Shown: positions 6,630 to 16,033 of the stretch, piece by piece
How positions within the stretch are numbered: the first letter of the stretch is position 1
Layout of the letters: every line of letters begins with the position of its first letter
Assembly (NCBI GenBank): GCA_030151365.1
Contig: JASLDW010000060.1
Span: forward strand, 1-20,403
Origin: Lysobacter sp.
Lineage (GTDB): Bacteria > Pseudomonadota > Gammaproteobacteria > Xanthomonadales > Xanthomonadaceae
Reading direction: 5' to 3'
Length of the DNA: 20,403 nt
Notes under the pieces: model-generated
The model's database searches: none
Seen by the model: only the letters and a program-made list of their open reading frames with translations
Told to the model about the DNA's origin: nothing
Translations under genes and position numbers: made by a program

Positions 6630-8243
6630 TCAGATCGTTTCCATCACCCAGCCAGCGGACGTCGCCTGCAAGCGATGGCTCAGGCCGATCGCGGCAAGAA
6701 AGGTTTCGTCGTGCGAGACCACCATCAGCGTTCCGGGATATTCGCGCAGCATCGTTTCCAATGCTTCCAGCGACGGCAGGTCGAGGTGGTTGCCCGGTTC
6801 GTCCAGCAGCAGGAATTGCGGCGCCGTGTCGGCATACAGCACGCAGGCCAATTCGGCCTTCATGCGCTCGCCGCCGCTGAGTGCGCCGGCCGGCACCGCC
6901 ACCTGCGCGGCATCGAGCCCCAGCAACACCAGGCGCGTGCGCAACGCGTCTTCACCCAGAGCGGGATTCAGCGCGACCAGCTGTTCGATCGTCGATTTCC
7001 GCGGATCCAGCGCCGACATCCGCTGGTCGAGCAAGGTGCCATCGACATGCACGATGCAATCGCCCGCAACCGGCGCCACCTGCCCCGCGAGGAGCTTGAG
7101 CAGGGTCGATTTCCCGCACCCGTTGGGACCGACGACGGCAATGCGTTGCCCACCGGTGATGGCCAAATCGCGCACTCCGTTCGTCGCATCCGCATGGGGC
7201 AGTCGTACGCCTCGCAACTCGGCGATCCTGCGCGCGCCCGGCGCATCGCCGTGCGCCTGCAACACCGCGATCGCCTTGTCCGCGCGGAGGTTTCCCGCGG
7301 CATCGCGTACCTGCCGATCAAGCCGCAGCCGCGCATCGTCCTGCCTGCGACGCAGTTTTCCCGCGGCCTCTTCGCTGCGCGACTTCTGCCCGCCCAGCAG
7401 GATCGCGGCCTGGTTGGCGTCCCGCGCCTGTCGCGCGCCACGCGCCTGGCGTTGTTCCAGCCGTTCACGCTGTTCGCGCAGCTCGCGCTCGCCGCGGCGA
7501 CGCGCGTGGCGGGCATGCTCAAGCCGGGCCAGTGCGACCTCCTGTTCGCGCGCCCTCGCTTCCGCATAAAACGCGTAATTCCCGCCATAGCTCGCCAGTC
7601 CCGTCGACGACAATTCGACGATGCGCTCCATCGAGTCCAGCAACTCGCGATCGTGACTGATCACCAGCACGCCGCGCGGCCAGTGCGCCAGCAGTTCCCG
7701 CACGGCGCGGCGACCATCGCGATCGAGGTGATTGGTCGGTTCGTCCAGGATCAGGAAATCGGCATTCGCCAGCAAGGCGCCTGCCAGCGCCACCCGCATC
7801 GCTTCGCCGCCGCTCAGGGTGGCCGCGCCCATATCCGCATCGAGATCGCCGACGCCGCATTGATCGAGCGCGGCGCGCAAGCGTTGCCGGATATCCCAGC
7901 GATCCGTCAGCGCGTCGAAATCGTCCGGGCTGTCGCTGCCCGCCTCGATGCGCTGCAGGGCATCGAGGATCGTGCGCACGCCCGCCAACCCGGCGACGGT
8001 GGCATCGCGATCGACCGCGACCTGTTGCGTCAGGAAATGCACGCGCGCAGTGCCCACGATACGCCCGGCCGAGGGTGCGATTTCGCCCGCCAGCAAGCGC
8101 GCCAGCATGGTCTTGCCCACGCCGTTGCGACCGACCAGTCCGCAGCGTTGCAGGCCGAAACTTGCATCGAGATTCGAGAACAGGATCCTGCCATCGGGCA
8201 GAACCACGGACACGCCATCCAGCGTGAGACAGGGATTCGTCAT
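6630..8243 (-). CDS. ABC-F family ATPase (ribosome-associated, no membrane domain)
   Basis: This 537-residue protein has two ABC ATPase modules and no membrane segment. ABC-F proteins bind the ribosomal E-site to relieve stalling or, in some cases, antibiotic inhibition. Module 1: Walker A GRNGVGKT (38-45), signature LSGGE (143-147), Walker B LILDEPTNHLD (Asp167, Glu168), ISHDRE. A highly charged Arg/Glu-rich linker (about 225-320) corresponds to the interdomain P-site tRNA-interaction motif. Module 2: Walker A GPNGCGKST (372-380), signature LSGGE (455-459), Walker B LLLDEPGNHLD (Asp481, Glu482). The usual DEPTNHLD is DEPGNHLD in module 2. No C-terminal coiled coil like that of Uup is present. 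The start at 8243 has GGAG 7 nt upstream. Housekeeping and resistance ABC-F types cannot be told apart here. Confidence 0.93.
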   Translation of the reverse strand: MTNPCLTLDGVSVVLPDGRILFSNLDASFGLQRCGLVGRNGVGKTMLARLLAGEIAPSAGRIVGTARVHFLTQQVAVDRDATVAGLAGVRTILDALQRIEAGSDSPDDFDALTDRWDIRQRLRAALDQCGVGDLDADMGAATLSGGEAMRVALAGALLANADFLILDEPTNHLDRDGRRAVRELLAHWPRGVLVISHDRELLDSMERIVELSSTGLASYGGNYAFYAEARAREQEVALARLEHARHARRRGERELREQRERLEQRQARGARQARDANQAAILLGGQKSRSEEAAGKLRRRQDDARLRLDRQVRDAAGNLRADKAIAVLQAHGDAPGARRIAELRGVRLPHADATNGVRDLAITGGQRIAVVGPNGCGKSTLLKLLAGQVAPVAGDCIVHVDGTLLDQRMSALDPRKSTIEQLVALNPALGEDALRTRLVLLGLDAAQVAVPAGALSGGERMKAELACVLYADTAPQFLLLDEPGNHLDLPSLEALETMLREYPGTLMVVSHDETFLAAIGLSHRLQATSAGWVMETI

Positions 8244-8265
8244 GCGCAACTCCAGGAATGCCGAA

Positions 8266-8297
8266 CTTCCTCCCTCGGATTCGGGAGGCGAAGGAAG
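8266..8297 (-). other. Stem-loop in the 5' leader of the ABC-F gene
   Basis: CCTCCC (8269-8274) pairs with GGGAGG (8283-8288) around TCGGATTC, and an outer CTTCC (8266-8270)/GGAAG (8293-8297) pairing can extend or compete with it. On the ABC-F transcript it lies about 23-55 nt before the start codon. There is no U-run, so it is not an ordinary terminator. The rest of the gap 8244-8478 shows no gene and no clear promoter. Confidence 0.35.
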
Positions 8298-8478
8298 GTG
8301 GCCGTCGATCGAGACGGCGGCATCAGTGGCGCATCGGACGGAACTCCAGGATGGATGGCGCGAAGGCCGGCAGTTTAGCCAGATCGCGTGAACGTCGCCA
8401 GCCGTGCGTGAACGCCGGCTTTCCATGGCCCGATACCGCTACCATGGAACCCCGATCGAAGCGCGCATGGAGGTCCCG

Positions 8479-9978
8479 ATGTGGATGCACCTGCTCCAAC
8501 GGCACGATCTTGCCGGCTGGATCTGGTCCATCGCCATCTTCGTCGCGCACCTGCTGGTGGTCGCGCGCGCCCTCACCCGCCCCAACCGCACGCCCGCCTC
8601 GCGGGTGGCATGGGTCGCGGTGATCCTGTCGGTACCGGCGGCCGGCGTGATCGCCTATCTGCTGCTGGGCGAAACCAGCATCGGCCGTGCACGCATGGAG
8701 CGCCTGCGCCGCACCGAGCGCCTGCTGGAAGCGCCCAAGAATGATGAGGATGGCGCGGCAATCGACGTCACACCGCGCATCAACGCGCTGTTCGACCTCT
8801 GTCATTCGATCAACGGCTTCCGTCCGGCCGGCGGCAATCGCATCGCCTTGCTCGGCCATCCCGGCGCCCCGTTCGACCGACCCAAGCTCGATTGCCGTGC
8901 GGCGATCGATACCTTGGTCGCCGATATCGAGCAGGCCGAGCATCATGTCCACATCGCCTTCTACATCTGGCTCGATGACGGCGCCGGCGGTCGCGTCGCC
9001 GATGCCGTTGCGGCCGCGGCGCGTCGGGGCGTGCAATGTCGTGTGATGGTCGATGCCCTGGGTTCGCGCGCCTTCACCCAGGGGCCGCGCTGGAAGCGAC
9101 TTGGCGATGCCGGCGTCAAGCTGCTGAAGACCCTCGACGACATTTCGCGCTGGCGCCACTTCGCCTTCAGCCGCGCCGACCTGCGCGACCACCGCAAGAT
9201 CGTCGTGATCGACAATCGCATCGCCTATTGCGGCAGCCAGAACTGCGCAGACCCGGAATTCGAGGTGAAGGCGGAATTCGCGCCATGGATTGACCTGCTG
9301 CTGCGCTGCGAAGGACCGATCGTGCGCCAGCAGCAATCGTTGTTCCTCAGCGGCTGGATCGCCGAAGCCGGCGAATCCGGACTGGAAGGACTGCCGGCCG
9401 CGGAACCGATGCCTGCACGCTTCCCGGAAAATGCGATCGCGCAGGTGTTCGAGACCGGGCCGATCACCCGCCACAACGCGATGTCCGACATGTTCGCGGC
9501 GTGCATGTACGCCGCTCGACGCGAACTGCTGATCACCACGCCCTACTTCATGCCCGACGAGGCGATCCTGCGCGCGCTGTGCGCGGCGCCGCGCCGTGGC
9601 GTGAAAGCCGCGATCGTCTTCCCGGCGCGCAACGATTCATGGCTGGTCGGCAATGCCTGTCGCAGCACCTACGGCGACCTGCTGGCCTGCGGCGTGGCCG
9701 TGCACGAATACCCGTTGGGCATTCTCCACAGCAAATCGCTGACGCTCGATGGCCAGCTCGCGCTGGTTGGCTCCGCCAACATGGATCGCCGCAGCCTCGA
9801 GCTCAACTTCGAGAACAACATGCTCATCGCCGACGCCGGTGTCGTCGCCGCGATCCACGCACGGCAGTCGGGCTATCTCGCGGCGTCGCGCCCGGTGATG
9901 GCGGATGAAGTGCGTGCGTGGCCGTTCCACCAGCGCCTGGTGCAGAACACGGTCGCGATGATGGCGCCGGTGCTGTAG
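8479..9978 (+). CDS. cls: Cardiolipin synthase (phospholipase D family, ClsA-like)
   Basis: This 499-residue inner-membrane enzyme joins two phosphatidylglycerols to make cardiolipin and glycerol. I chose ATG 8479 because GGAGG (8469-8473) lies 5 nt upstream; in-frame ATGs at 8425, 8467 and 8485 are alternatives. Two transmembrane helices (about 13-30 and 43-64) form the PLDc_N anchor and are followed by a charged segment. Two PLD catalytic HKD motifs are intact: HRKIVVID (His238, Lys240, Asp245) in the first half and HSKSLTLD (His417, Lys419, Asp424) followed by GSANMDRRS in the second. After the first HKD the sequence reads CGSQNCAD, not the GGxN form of E. coli ClsA. The length suits bacterial cardiolipin synthases. 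It stands alone, divergent from the ABC-F gene and convergent with orn. Confidence 0.93.
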   Translation: MWMHLLQRHDLAGWIWSIAIFVAHLLVVARALTRPNRTPASRVAWVAVILSVPAAGVIAYLLLGETSIGRARMERLRRTERLLEAPKNDEDGAAIDVTPRINALFDLCHSINGFRPAGGNRIALLGHPGAPFDRPKLDCRAAIDTLVADIEQAEHHVHIAFYIWLDDGAGGRVADAVAAAARRGVQCRVMVDALGSRAFTQGPRWKRLGDAGVKLLKTLDDISRWRHFAFSRADLRDHRKIVVIDNRIAYCGSQNCADPEFEVKAEFAPWIDLLLRCEGPIVRQQQSLFLSGWIAEAGESGLEGLPAAEPMPARFPENAIAQVFETGPITRHNAMSDMFAACMYAARRELLITTPYFMPDEAILRALCAAPRRGVKAAIVFPARNDSWLVGNACRSTYGDLLACGVAVHEYPLGILHSKSLTLDGQLALVGSANMDRRSLELNFENNMLIADAGVVAAIHARQSGYLAASRPVMADEVRAWPFHQRLVQNTVAMMAPVL

Positions 9979-9986
9979 GCGCAGGT

Positions 9987-10547
9987 TTACTGCGCGGCGA
10001 ACGCGCCCATCGCCGTACGGTAGTGACGCAGTTCGGCGATCGAATCGCGGACGTCGCTCAAGGCGGTATGCGCGCTGTCCTTGGCGAATCCCGCCATCAC
10101 CTGCGGCGCCCAGCGCCGTGCCAGTTCCTTCACCGTGCTGACGTCGAGATTGCGATAGTGGAACCAGCGCTCGAGTTCCGGCATCTGGCGATGCAGGAAG
10201 CGACGATCCTGGCAGATCGAATTCCCGCACATCGGCGAGGCCTTGGCCGGCACCCATGCACGCAGGAACTCGAGCGTCTTCGCTTCGGCCTCCGCCATCG
10301 ACACCCCTTCCTCGAGCACGCGCCGCCACAAGCCGGACTTGCCATGCTGGGTACGGTTCCATTCGTCCATCGCTTCCAGCGTCGCCAGCGGATGCGCGAT
10401 CGCGAACTCGGGCCCTTCGGCGAGCACGTTCAATTGCGCGTCGGTGACCACGGTGGCGATTTCGAGGATGGAATCGTTCAACGTGTCGAGCCCGGTCATC
10501 TCGAGATCGATCCAGATCAACCGTTGTTCCATCTGATCTTCGCTCAT
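9987..10547 (-). CDS. orn: Oligoribonuclease (DEDDh 3'-5' exonuclease)
   Basis: This 186-residue cytoplasmic enzyme degrades 2-5-nt RNAs and pGpG, finishing mRNA decay and c-di-GMP turnover. The DEDDh active site is complete: IDLEMTGLD (Asp14, Glu16), Asp114 in ICQDRRFL, Asp135 in RNLDVST, and His160/Asp165 in SAHTALSDVRDSI. Length is close to E. coli Orn (181). The start at 10547 (MSEDQ) is one of three possible ATGs (10559, 10547, 10532); none has a strong ribosome-binding site, and conserved sequence begins at QRLIWIDLEMTG in every case. The gene is convergent with cls (8 bp apart) and divergent from the DUF2721 gene, with almost no promoter space between them. Confidence 0.96.
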   Translation of the reverse strand: MSEDQMEQRLIWIDLEMTGLDTLNDSILEIATVVTDAQLNVLAEGPEFAIAHPLATLEAMDEWNRTQHGKSGLWRRVLEEGVSMAEAEAKTLEFLRAWVPAKASPMCGNSICQDRRFLHRQMPELERWFHYRNLDVSTVKELARRWAPQVMAGFAKDSAHTALSDVRDSIAELRHYRTAMGAFAAQ

Positions 10548-10608
10548 GGGCTCGCGCATTCCGTCGGAAGGCCGCATGATAGCCCAGCCACCCGGAAAAG
10601 CCGGCCCG

Positions 10609-11067
10609 ATGCTCTCGAACCCGAACTCCATTCATTACGTCATCCTGACCGCGATGCTGGCGCCGGCGTTCTTCCTGACCGCCACCGCCGCATTGCTGGC
10701 CGCGGCCAACACCCGGCTCGCGCGCGTGGTCGATCGCCTGCGCTCGTTGATCGTCACCTGGGAAGCGGAAGCGCCCGACCGCGTCGAGCGCGACCTGCAG
10801 ATCGCCCGCCACCGCCAGCGCGCGCATCTCGTGTTGCGCGCCTGCCAACTGCTCTACATCGCCCTGGCCTGCTTCGTCGGCACCAGCCTGACGCTGGCCA
10901 TGGATGCCGGCCTCGGTTTCCGCATGGGCATGCTGCCGACGCTGCTCGCCGTGCTTGGCGTCAGCTTCCTGCTCGGCGCAAGTTACTCGTTGTGGCGCGA
11001 GGTCAATCTCGCCGTGCGCAGCTTCGATCGCGAGCTTGACCACGAACTCGCACGCCGTCGCGGCTGA
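10609..11067 (+). CDS. DUF2721 family inner-membrane protein
   Basis: This ~152-residue protein has three hydrophobic helices (about 9-33, 76-97 and 106-128). Between the first two is a basic, helical cytoplasmic segment, ANTRLARVVDRLR followed by an Arg/Glu-rich stretch. That layout, a first helix with APAFFLTATAALL running directly into NTRLARVVDR, is typical of the DUF2721 family, whose function is unknown. I chose ATG 10609 because the family usually begins only a few residues before the first helix. ATG 10576 would add 11 residues and has GGAAGG (10566-10571) 4 nt upstream, so it remains a serious alternative. The gene diverges from orn and ends 3 bp from the convergent tadA stop. Confidence 0.82.
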   Translation: MLSNPNSIHYVILTAMLAPAFFLTATAALLAAANTRLARVVDRLRSLIVTWEAEAPDRVERDLQIARHRQRAHLVLRACQLLYIALACFVGTSLTLAMDAGLGFRMGMLPTLLAVLGVSFLLGASYSLWREVNLAVRSFDRELDHELARRRG

Positions 11068-11070
11068 GGC

Positions 11071-11562
11071 TTACAACGGCGGTTTGCCGCGCTTGCCGCG
11101 GAAGTAATTGGTGAGCCGTGCTCCGGCGTCGTCGGCCAGGACGCCACCTGTCACCTCAACGCGATGGTTGTGGCGTGGATCGGCAAGCAGATCGAACACG
11201 CTGCCGGCCGCACCCGTCTTGGGATCGCTTGCGCCATAAACGACGCGGGCAACCCGCGCGTGCACGACGGCCATGGCGCACATCGCGCAGGGTTCCAGCG
11301 TGACATAGAGCGTGCAGCCGACCAGGCGATGATTGCCGAGCGCCTGTCCCGCCCGGCGCATCGCCACGATCTCGGCGTGCGCGGACGGATCGTGTTCGGC
11401 GATGTTGCGGTTCCAACCCTCGCCGATCATTTCGCCTTCGGGCGAGACCACGATCGCGCCCACCGGGATTTCGTCGTCCTCGGACACGGCGCGTTCCGCC
11501 AGATCCAGCGCGCGCCGCATCCACTGTTCGTCCATCATCGAATCGCGCGCAACGCTGCTCAT
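11071..11562 (-). CDS. tadA: tRNA-specific adenosine deaminase
   Basis: This 163-residue enzyme deaminates A34 to inosine in the tRNA-Arg(ACG) anticodon. The zinc/catalytic motifs of the CDA fold are present: HAE (His62, Glu64) and PCAMC (Cys92, Cys95), with IPVGAIVV, WNRNIAEHDPSAHAEI and MAVVHARVARVVYGA typical of TadA and not of free-base deaminases. Its ATG at 11562 overlaps the TGA of the upstream transporter gene as ATGA, which decides the start and implies translational coupling; ATGs at 11538 and 11535 are alternatives. It is the last gene of a three-gene operon that starts with a second CDA-fold deaminase. It ends 3 bp from the convergent DUF2721 gene. Confidence 0.93.
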   Translation of the reverse strand: MSSVARDSMMDEQWMRRALDLAERAVSEDDEIPVGAIVVSPEGEMIGEGWNRNIAEHDPSAHAEIVAMRRAGQALGNHRLVGCTLYVTLEPCAMCAMAVVHARVARVVYGASDPKTGAAGSVFDLLADPRHNHRVEVTGGVLADDAGARLTNYFRGKRGKPPL

Positions 11563-12749
11563 GGAATATTGTCCATGGCGACGGAATAGCTTCCCGGCGC
11601 GACGCGCCAGTACAGCAGGGCGACGATGGCGACGCATGACAGATGCATGCCCCAGCCAGCCAGGAAACTTCCGGTCATGCCGTGCAGGACCGCGACGACC
11701 CACGGAGGCAGCGCGGCGATCAGGAAGCCACCGCCCTGCATCAATGCCGAAAGCGCGCCCGCTTGCGCAGGATCGTGCAAATGATCCAATGCGACGATCA
11801 TCGACAACGCGAAACAGCCGCCCAGCCCGGCGCCCAGCACCGCCACCCAGAGCGTCGGCGCGCTTTCCGGCCACAACAACAAGGCTGCGAACCCCGCCGC
11901 CTGCATCAGCAACGTGAGCCATAGCCAGGGACGATGATCGGCGTGGTTTCGGGCCAATATCGGCAATAACAATGCCGCGGCAGCCTGCGCCATCGCCATG
12001 ATCGCGAGCAGGCCACCACTGCTGGCCGCGCTCCGTCCCAGGTTCTGGTAGTAGGGTGCGAGCCACGCGACAACCGTCGAATAGCCGCCATTGACCAGGC
12101 CGAAGCAGGCCATCAGCAACCACGTGCGCGGCCGCTTGAGGAATGCCATCGCCAAACCGCGTCCGGATTGTCTTCCGCGGTCATCCGGCAGGCGCCACAG
12201 CACCAATGCCAGCGCCAGCAAGGCAGGTATCGCCATCCACGCCAATCCCGCGCGCCAGTCGCCGGTCGCCGTCGCGATCAGCGGCGCCAATTGCGCGCCC
12301 AAGGCGCCGCCGCCCATCAACATCGCCGAATACAGGCCCATCACCACGCCGACATGCAACGGGAATTGGCGCTTGATGACGCCCGGGAACACCGCCTGCA
12401 CCATCGCCACGCCAAGCCCGAGCAGCGCCGCCGTTGCGAGCAATTGCCAGCCCCGGGCCACGTAAAGGCGCAGGAAGGAACCCAGCACAAGGACAGCGAG
12501 TGCCGCGATGATCGAGCGCCGCGCACCGGCCTTGGATTGCAGCGATGGCCCCGCGAACGCGAAGGCGCCCATCAAGAGCATCGGCAGCAAGGTCAGCAGC
12601 GCGATGCCCTGCAGATCGAGACCGGTTTGCGCACTGATTTGCGCCGCCAACGGGCCGATCCCTGTCATGAAGGGCCGGAGGTTGAGGCCCACCAGGACGA
12701 CGGTCGCGAGCAACAGCGCATGCGTCGCCCTGGAGCTTGTGCGTTCCAC
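11559..12749 (-). CDS. MFS transporter of the CynX/NimT type
   Basis: This 396-residue integral membrane protein has about 12 hydrophobic helices spread along its length. The N-terminal VVLVGLNLRPFMTGIGPLAAQI is the hallmark of the CynX/NimT (cyanate / 2-nitroimidazole transporter) branch of the major facilitator superfamily, and the TLLPMLLMGAFAFAGP and MGLYSAMLMGGGALGAQLAPL segments fit it. The start is GTG at 12749, directly after the TAA of the upstream deaminase gene, with AGGGG inside that gene's last codons as ribosome-binding site. The stop overlaps tadA by 4 bp. Members of this branch move small organic ions or bases; the actual substrate is unknown. Position after a guanine-deaminase-like gene makes a purine or related base a reasonable guess, but that is inference. 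Confidence 0.87.
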   Translation of the reverse strand: MERTSSRATHALLLATVVLVGLNLRPFMTGIGPLAAQISAQTGLDLQGIALLTLLPMLLMGAFAFAGPSLQSKAGARRSIIAALAVLVLGSFLRLYVARGWQLLATAALLGLGVAMVQAVFPGVIKRQFPLHVGVVMGLYSAMLMGGGALGAQLAPLIATATGDWRAGLAWMAIPALLALALVLWRLPDDRGRQSGRGLAMAFLKRPRTWLLMACFGLVNGGYSTVVAWLAPYYQNLGRSAASSGGLLAIMAMAQAAAALLLPILARNHADHRPWLWLTLLMQAAGFAALLLWPESAPTLWVAVLGAGLGGCFALSMIVALDHLHDPAQAGALSALMQGGGFLIAALPPWVVAVLHGMTGSFLAGWGMHLSCVAIVALLYWRVAPGSYSVAMDNIP

Positions 12750-13226
12750 TTACCCCTGCCGCTCGCGTTGGAACTGCGCCCATTGCTCGTAGAGACCGAC
12801 GGCATCCCGCGCCGGCACCGGCGCGTGGTGAATCGTCATCGATTGCTCGGCCAACGGCTTGGCAAGATCGTCGTAGACCGCCGCCGTCGACAAACCGAAG
12901 GGTTCGGCATCCTCGTTGGAATAGGCGTAGACGACCTTGCCCACGCCGGCCATGCGCATGGCCGCGAGACACATCGGGCATGGATGCCCGCTGGCGTAGA
13001 CCTCGCAGCCCGAGAGGTTGGGAGACCCCAGCTGCTGGCTCGCGGCGCGGATCGCCGTCATCTCGGCATGGGCGGTGGGATCGTTGGTGGCATGGATGCG
13101 ATTCACCCCGGTCGCGACCAGCTTGCCGTCGCGCACCAGCACCGCACCGAAGGGGCGTCCACCATCGCCGATGTTGGCACGGGCCAGCGCAATGGCCTGG
13201 CCGAGGAATTTCGATTCATCGTTCAT
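12750..13226 (-). CDS. Nucleoside/guanine deaminase-like protein (CDA fold)
   Basis: This 158-residue cytoplasmic zinc deaminase carries HAE (His53, Glu55) in NDPTAHAEMTAIRAA and the zinc cysteines in HPCPMC (Cys83, Cys86). The segment GGRPFGAVLVRDGKLVATG and the pattern TAHAExTAIR followed by CxMCLAAM closely recall Bacillus GuaD, which converts guanine to xanthine; related family members act on other bases or nucleosides. The C-terminal part after GKVVYAY also follows the GuaD layout. I chose ATG 13226 because GGAG lies 6-7 nt upstream; ATG 13238 is possible but overlaps that ribosome-binding site. It is the first gene of the operon with the CynX/NimT transporter and tadA. The family is secure, the exact substrate is not. 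Confidence 0.85.
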   Translation of the reverse strand: MNDESKFLGQAIALARANIGDGGRPFGAVLVRDGKLVATGVNRIHATNDPTAHAEMTAIRAASQQLGSPNLSGCEVYASGHPCPMCLAAMRMAGVGKVVYAYSNEDAEPFGLSTAAVYDDLAKPLAEQSMTIHHAPVPARDAVGLYEQWAQFQRERQG

Positions 13227-13314
13227 GGCTCTCTCCATGATGCATGACCTCCGAGGTTATCGCCACCGCGATGCCCGCGCCGGAGAATGCGCCATAGATT
13301 TCCCGGAGATCCGC

Positions 13315-14310
13315 ATGCGCTCGTTCCTCCTTGCAGCCGTCTTCGCGCTTGCCGCGACTGTGGCATCCCCCGCCCGATCCGCAACACCGACGCAGTCGCC
13401 GATGCCGGCGACCTCCATCGACCATTTCCTGCTGTGGGGCCGCAGCATCGACCAGGCCAGCGCCGCCATGACGGTCAAGCTCGGCTTCCAGGTCACGCCG
13501 GGGCGCGACCCCGCGGGACTCGCCAACCGCTACGTGCGTTTCGCCGACGGCAGCTACATCGAACTGCTCGGGATGACCCGCGCGAATCCCGAACTCGATC
13601 CCGGCGCGCAGGCGGACCAGGTATCGCTGAAAGGCGCGGCCGGCGCGCGTACGCTCGGCCTGCGCACGACGTCCCTGGATCGGATGCATGACGCGGTCAT
13701 CGCGCTTGGCTGGACGCCGACGCCGGTGTTCGACGGACCGAAGATGGCGAATGGCAGGACCGGATGGCGATTGTTCGCCTTCGAGAAGCAGCCGTTGTCG
13801 AGCAATCTGTTCCTGATCGACTACGACCAGGCATGGGCGCCCGATCTCGGCGCCACGCCGGCGCCCGGCGACTGGCAGGCCGCGCGCGTGCATCCCAACC
13901 GCGCCCGCGCGCTGACCGCCTACTGGCTGCTGTCCGTCGATGTCGAGCACGATCGCGCGCAGCTGGCGGCGCTCGGCCTGAAGAACGGCAAGCCGGTGCG
14001 GTTGCCGGAAATCGCGGCGCGCGGCGTCTGCGTGAACGTCGGCGGCAAGGCGATCCTGTTGTTGCAGCCCGATGGCGCGGGCATCGCCGCCGATGCCCTG
14101 CAGTCGGGCGGGCCGCAAATCATCGGTGCCAGCGTGGCAGTGGCCGATCTCGGTCGCGCGCAGCGCCTGGTCGAACGCGGCTACGAACATTCCGTGAAGC
14201 GTTACGGCGGGACGTTCGGCCAGTCATTCCTCGCGCCGACGCGCGAGGATCTCGGCATGCTGCTGGAATTCCATGCCGCGGGTCGCGGCAAGGATGTGTG
14301 CGGGATGTAA
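13315..14310 (+). CDS. Exported VOC / glyoxalase-like domain protein
   Basis: This 331-residue protein has a Sec signal (MRSFLLAAVFALAATVASPARSA, cleavage predicted after Ala23), so it should act in the periplasm. The mature part begins with SIDHFLLWGRSIDQA and then YVRFADGSYIELLGM, the first metal-ligand strand (His37) and acidic strand (Glu83) of the vicinal-oxygen-chelate fold as in Glyoxalase_3-type domains. A second, more degenerate module seems to follow the AYWLLSVDVEHD segment (about 200-325). No substrate can be named; VOC proteins include lyases, dioxygenases and binding proteins. The start at 13315 has GGAG (13304-13307) 7 nt upstream. It is a single gene, divergent from the deaminase operon and convergent with guaA, 7 bp away. 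Confidence 0.75.
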   Translation: MRSFLLAAVFALAATVASPARSATPTQSPMPATSIDHFLLWGRSIDQASAAMTVKLGFQVTPGRDPAGLANRYVRFADGSYIELLGMTRANPELDPGAQADQVSLKGAAGARTLGLRTTSLDRMHDAVIALGWTPTPVFDGPKMANGRTGWRLFAFEKQPLSSNLFLIDYDQAWAPDLGATPAPGDWQAARVHPNRARALTAYWLLSVDVEHDRAQLAALGLKNGKPVRLPEIAARGVCVNVGGKAILLLQPDGAGIAADALQSGGPQIIGASVAVADLGRAQRLVERGYEHSVKRYGGTFGQSFLAPTREDLGMLLEFHAAGRGKDVCGM

Positions 14311-14317
14311 GTCCCGC

Positions 14318-15877
<1,560 letters not shown>

Positions 15878-15950
15878 GGTCCCGTTATTCGACTTCGGCA
15901 AATTTTGTGGTGCCATCCATGGCGCAGCAGCATCACCTTCGGATCCCCCT

Positions 15951-15971
15951 GCCCGGCCCTCCTGGCCGGGC
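15951..15971. other. GC-rich stem-loop in the guaB-guaA spacer
   Basis: GCCCGGCC (15951-15958) pairs perfectly with GGCCGGGC (15964-15971) around a 5-nt loop. On the minus-strand transcript it follows guaB by about 60 nt and precedes guaA by about 75 nt. There is no U-run after it in either direction, so if it acts it is as a processing or stability element or a weak attenuator. Confidence 0.45.
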
Positions 15972-15983
15972 GTTCGGCAGCGC

Positions 15984-16000
15984 GCGAACCAATGGTTCGC
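15984..16000. other. 17-bp near-perfect palindrome in the guaB-guaA spacer
   Basis: GCGAACCA and TGGTTCGC flank a central A at 15992, giving 8-bp arms. As RNA it could fold as a 7-bp stem with a 3-nt loop; as DNA it resembles a dimeric regulator site. It lies 33 bp after the guaB stop codon in transcription order. No known operator was recognised. Confidence 0.4.
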
Positions 16001-16033
16001 AAGCACGCCGCCTCACCCCATTGCGTGGATGGA

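Noticed and set aside
6564..8378. A 604-codon plus-strand open frame opposite the ABC-F gene
   Set aside because: It is the complement of a gene with complete Walker and signature motifs; composition is His/Arg/Gln-rich without any recognisable fold.
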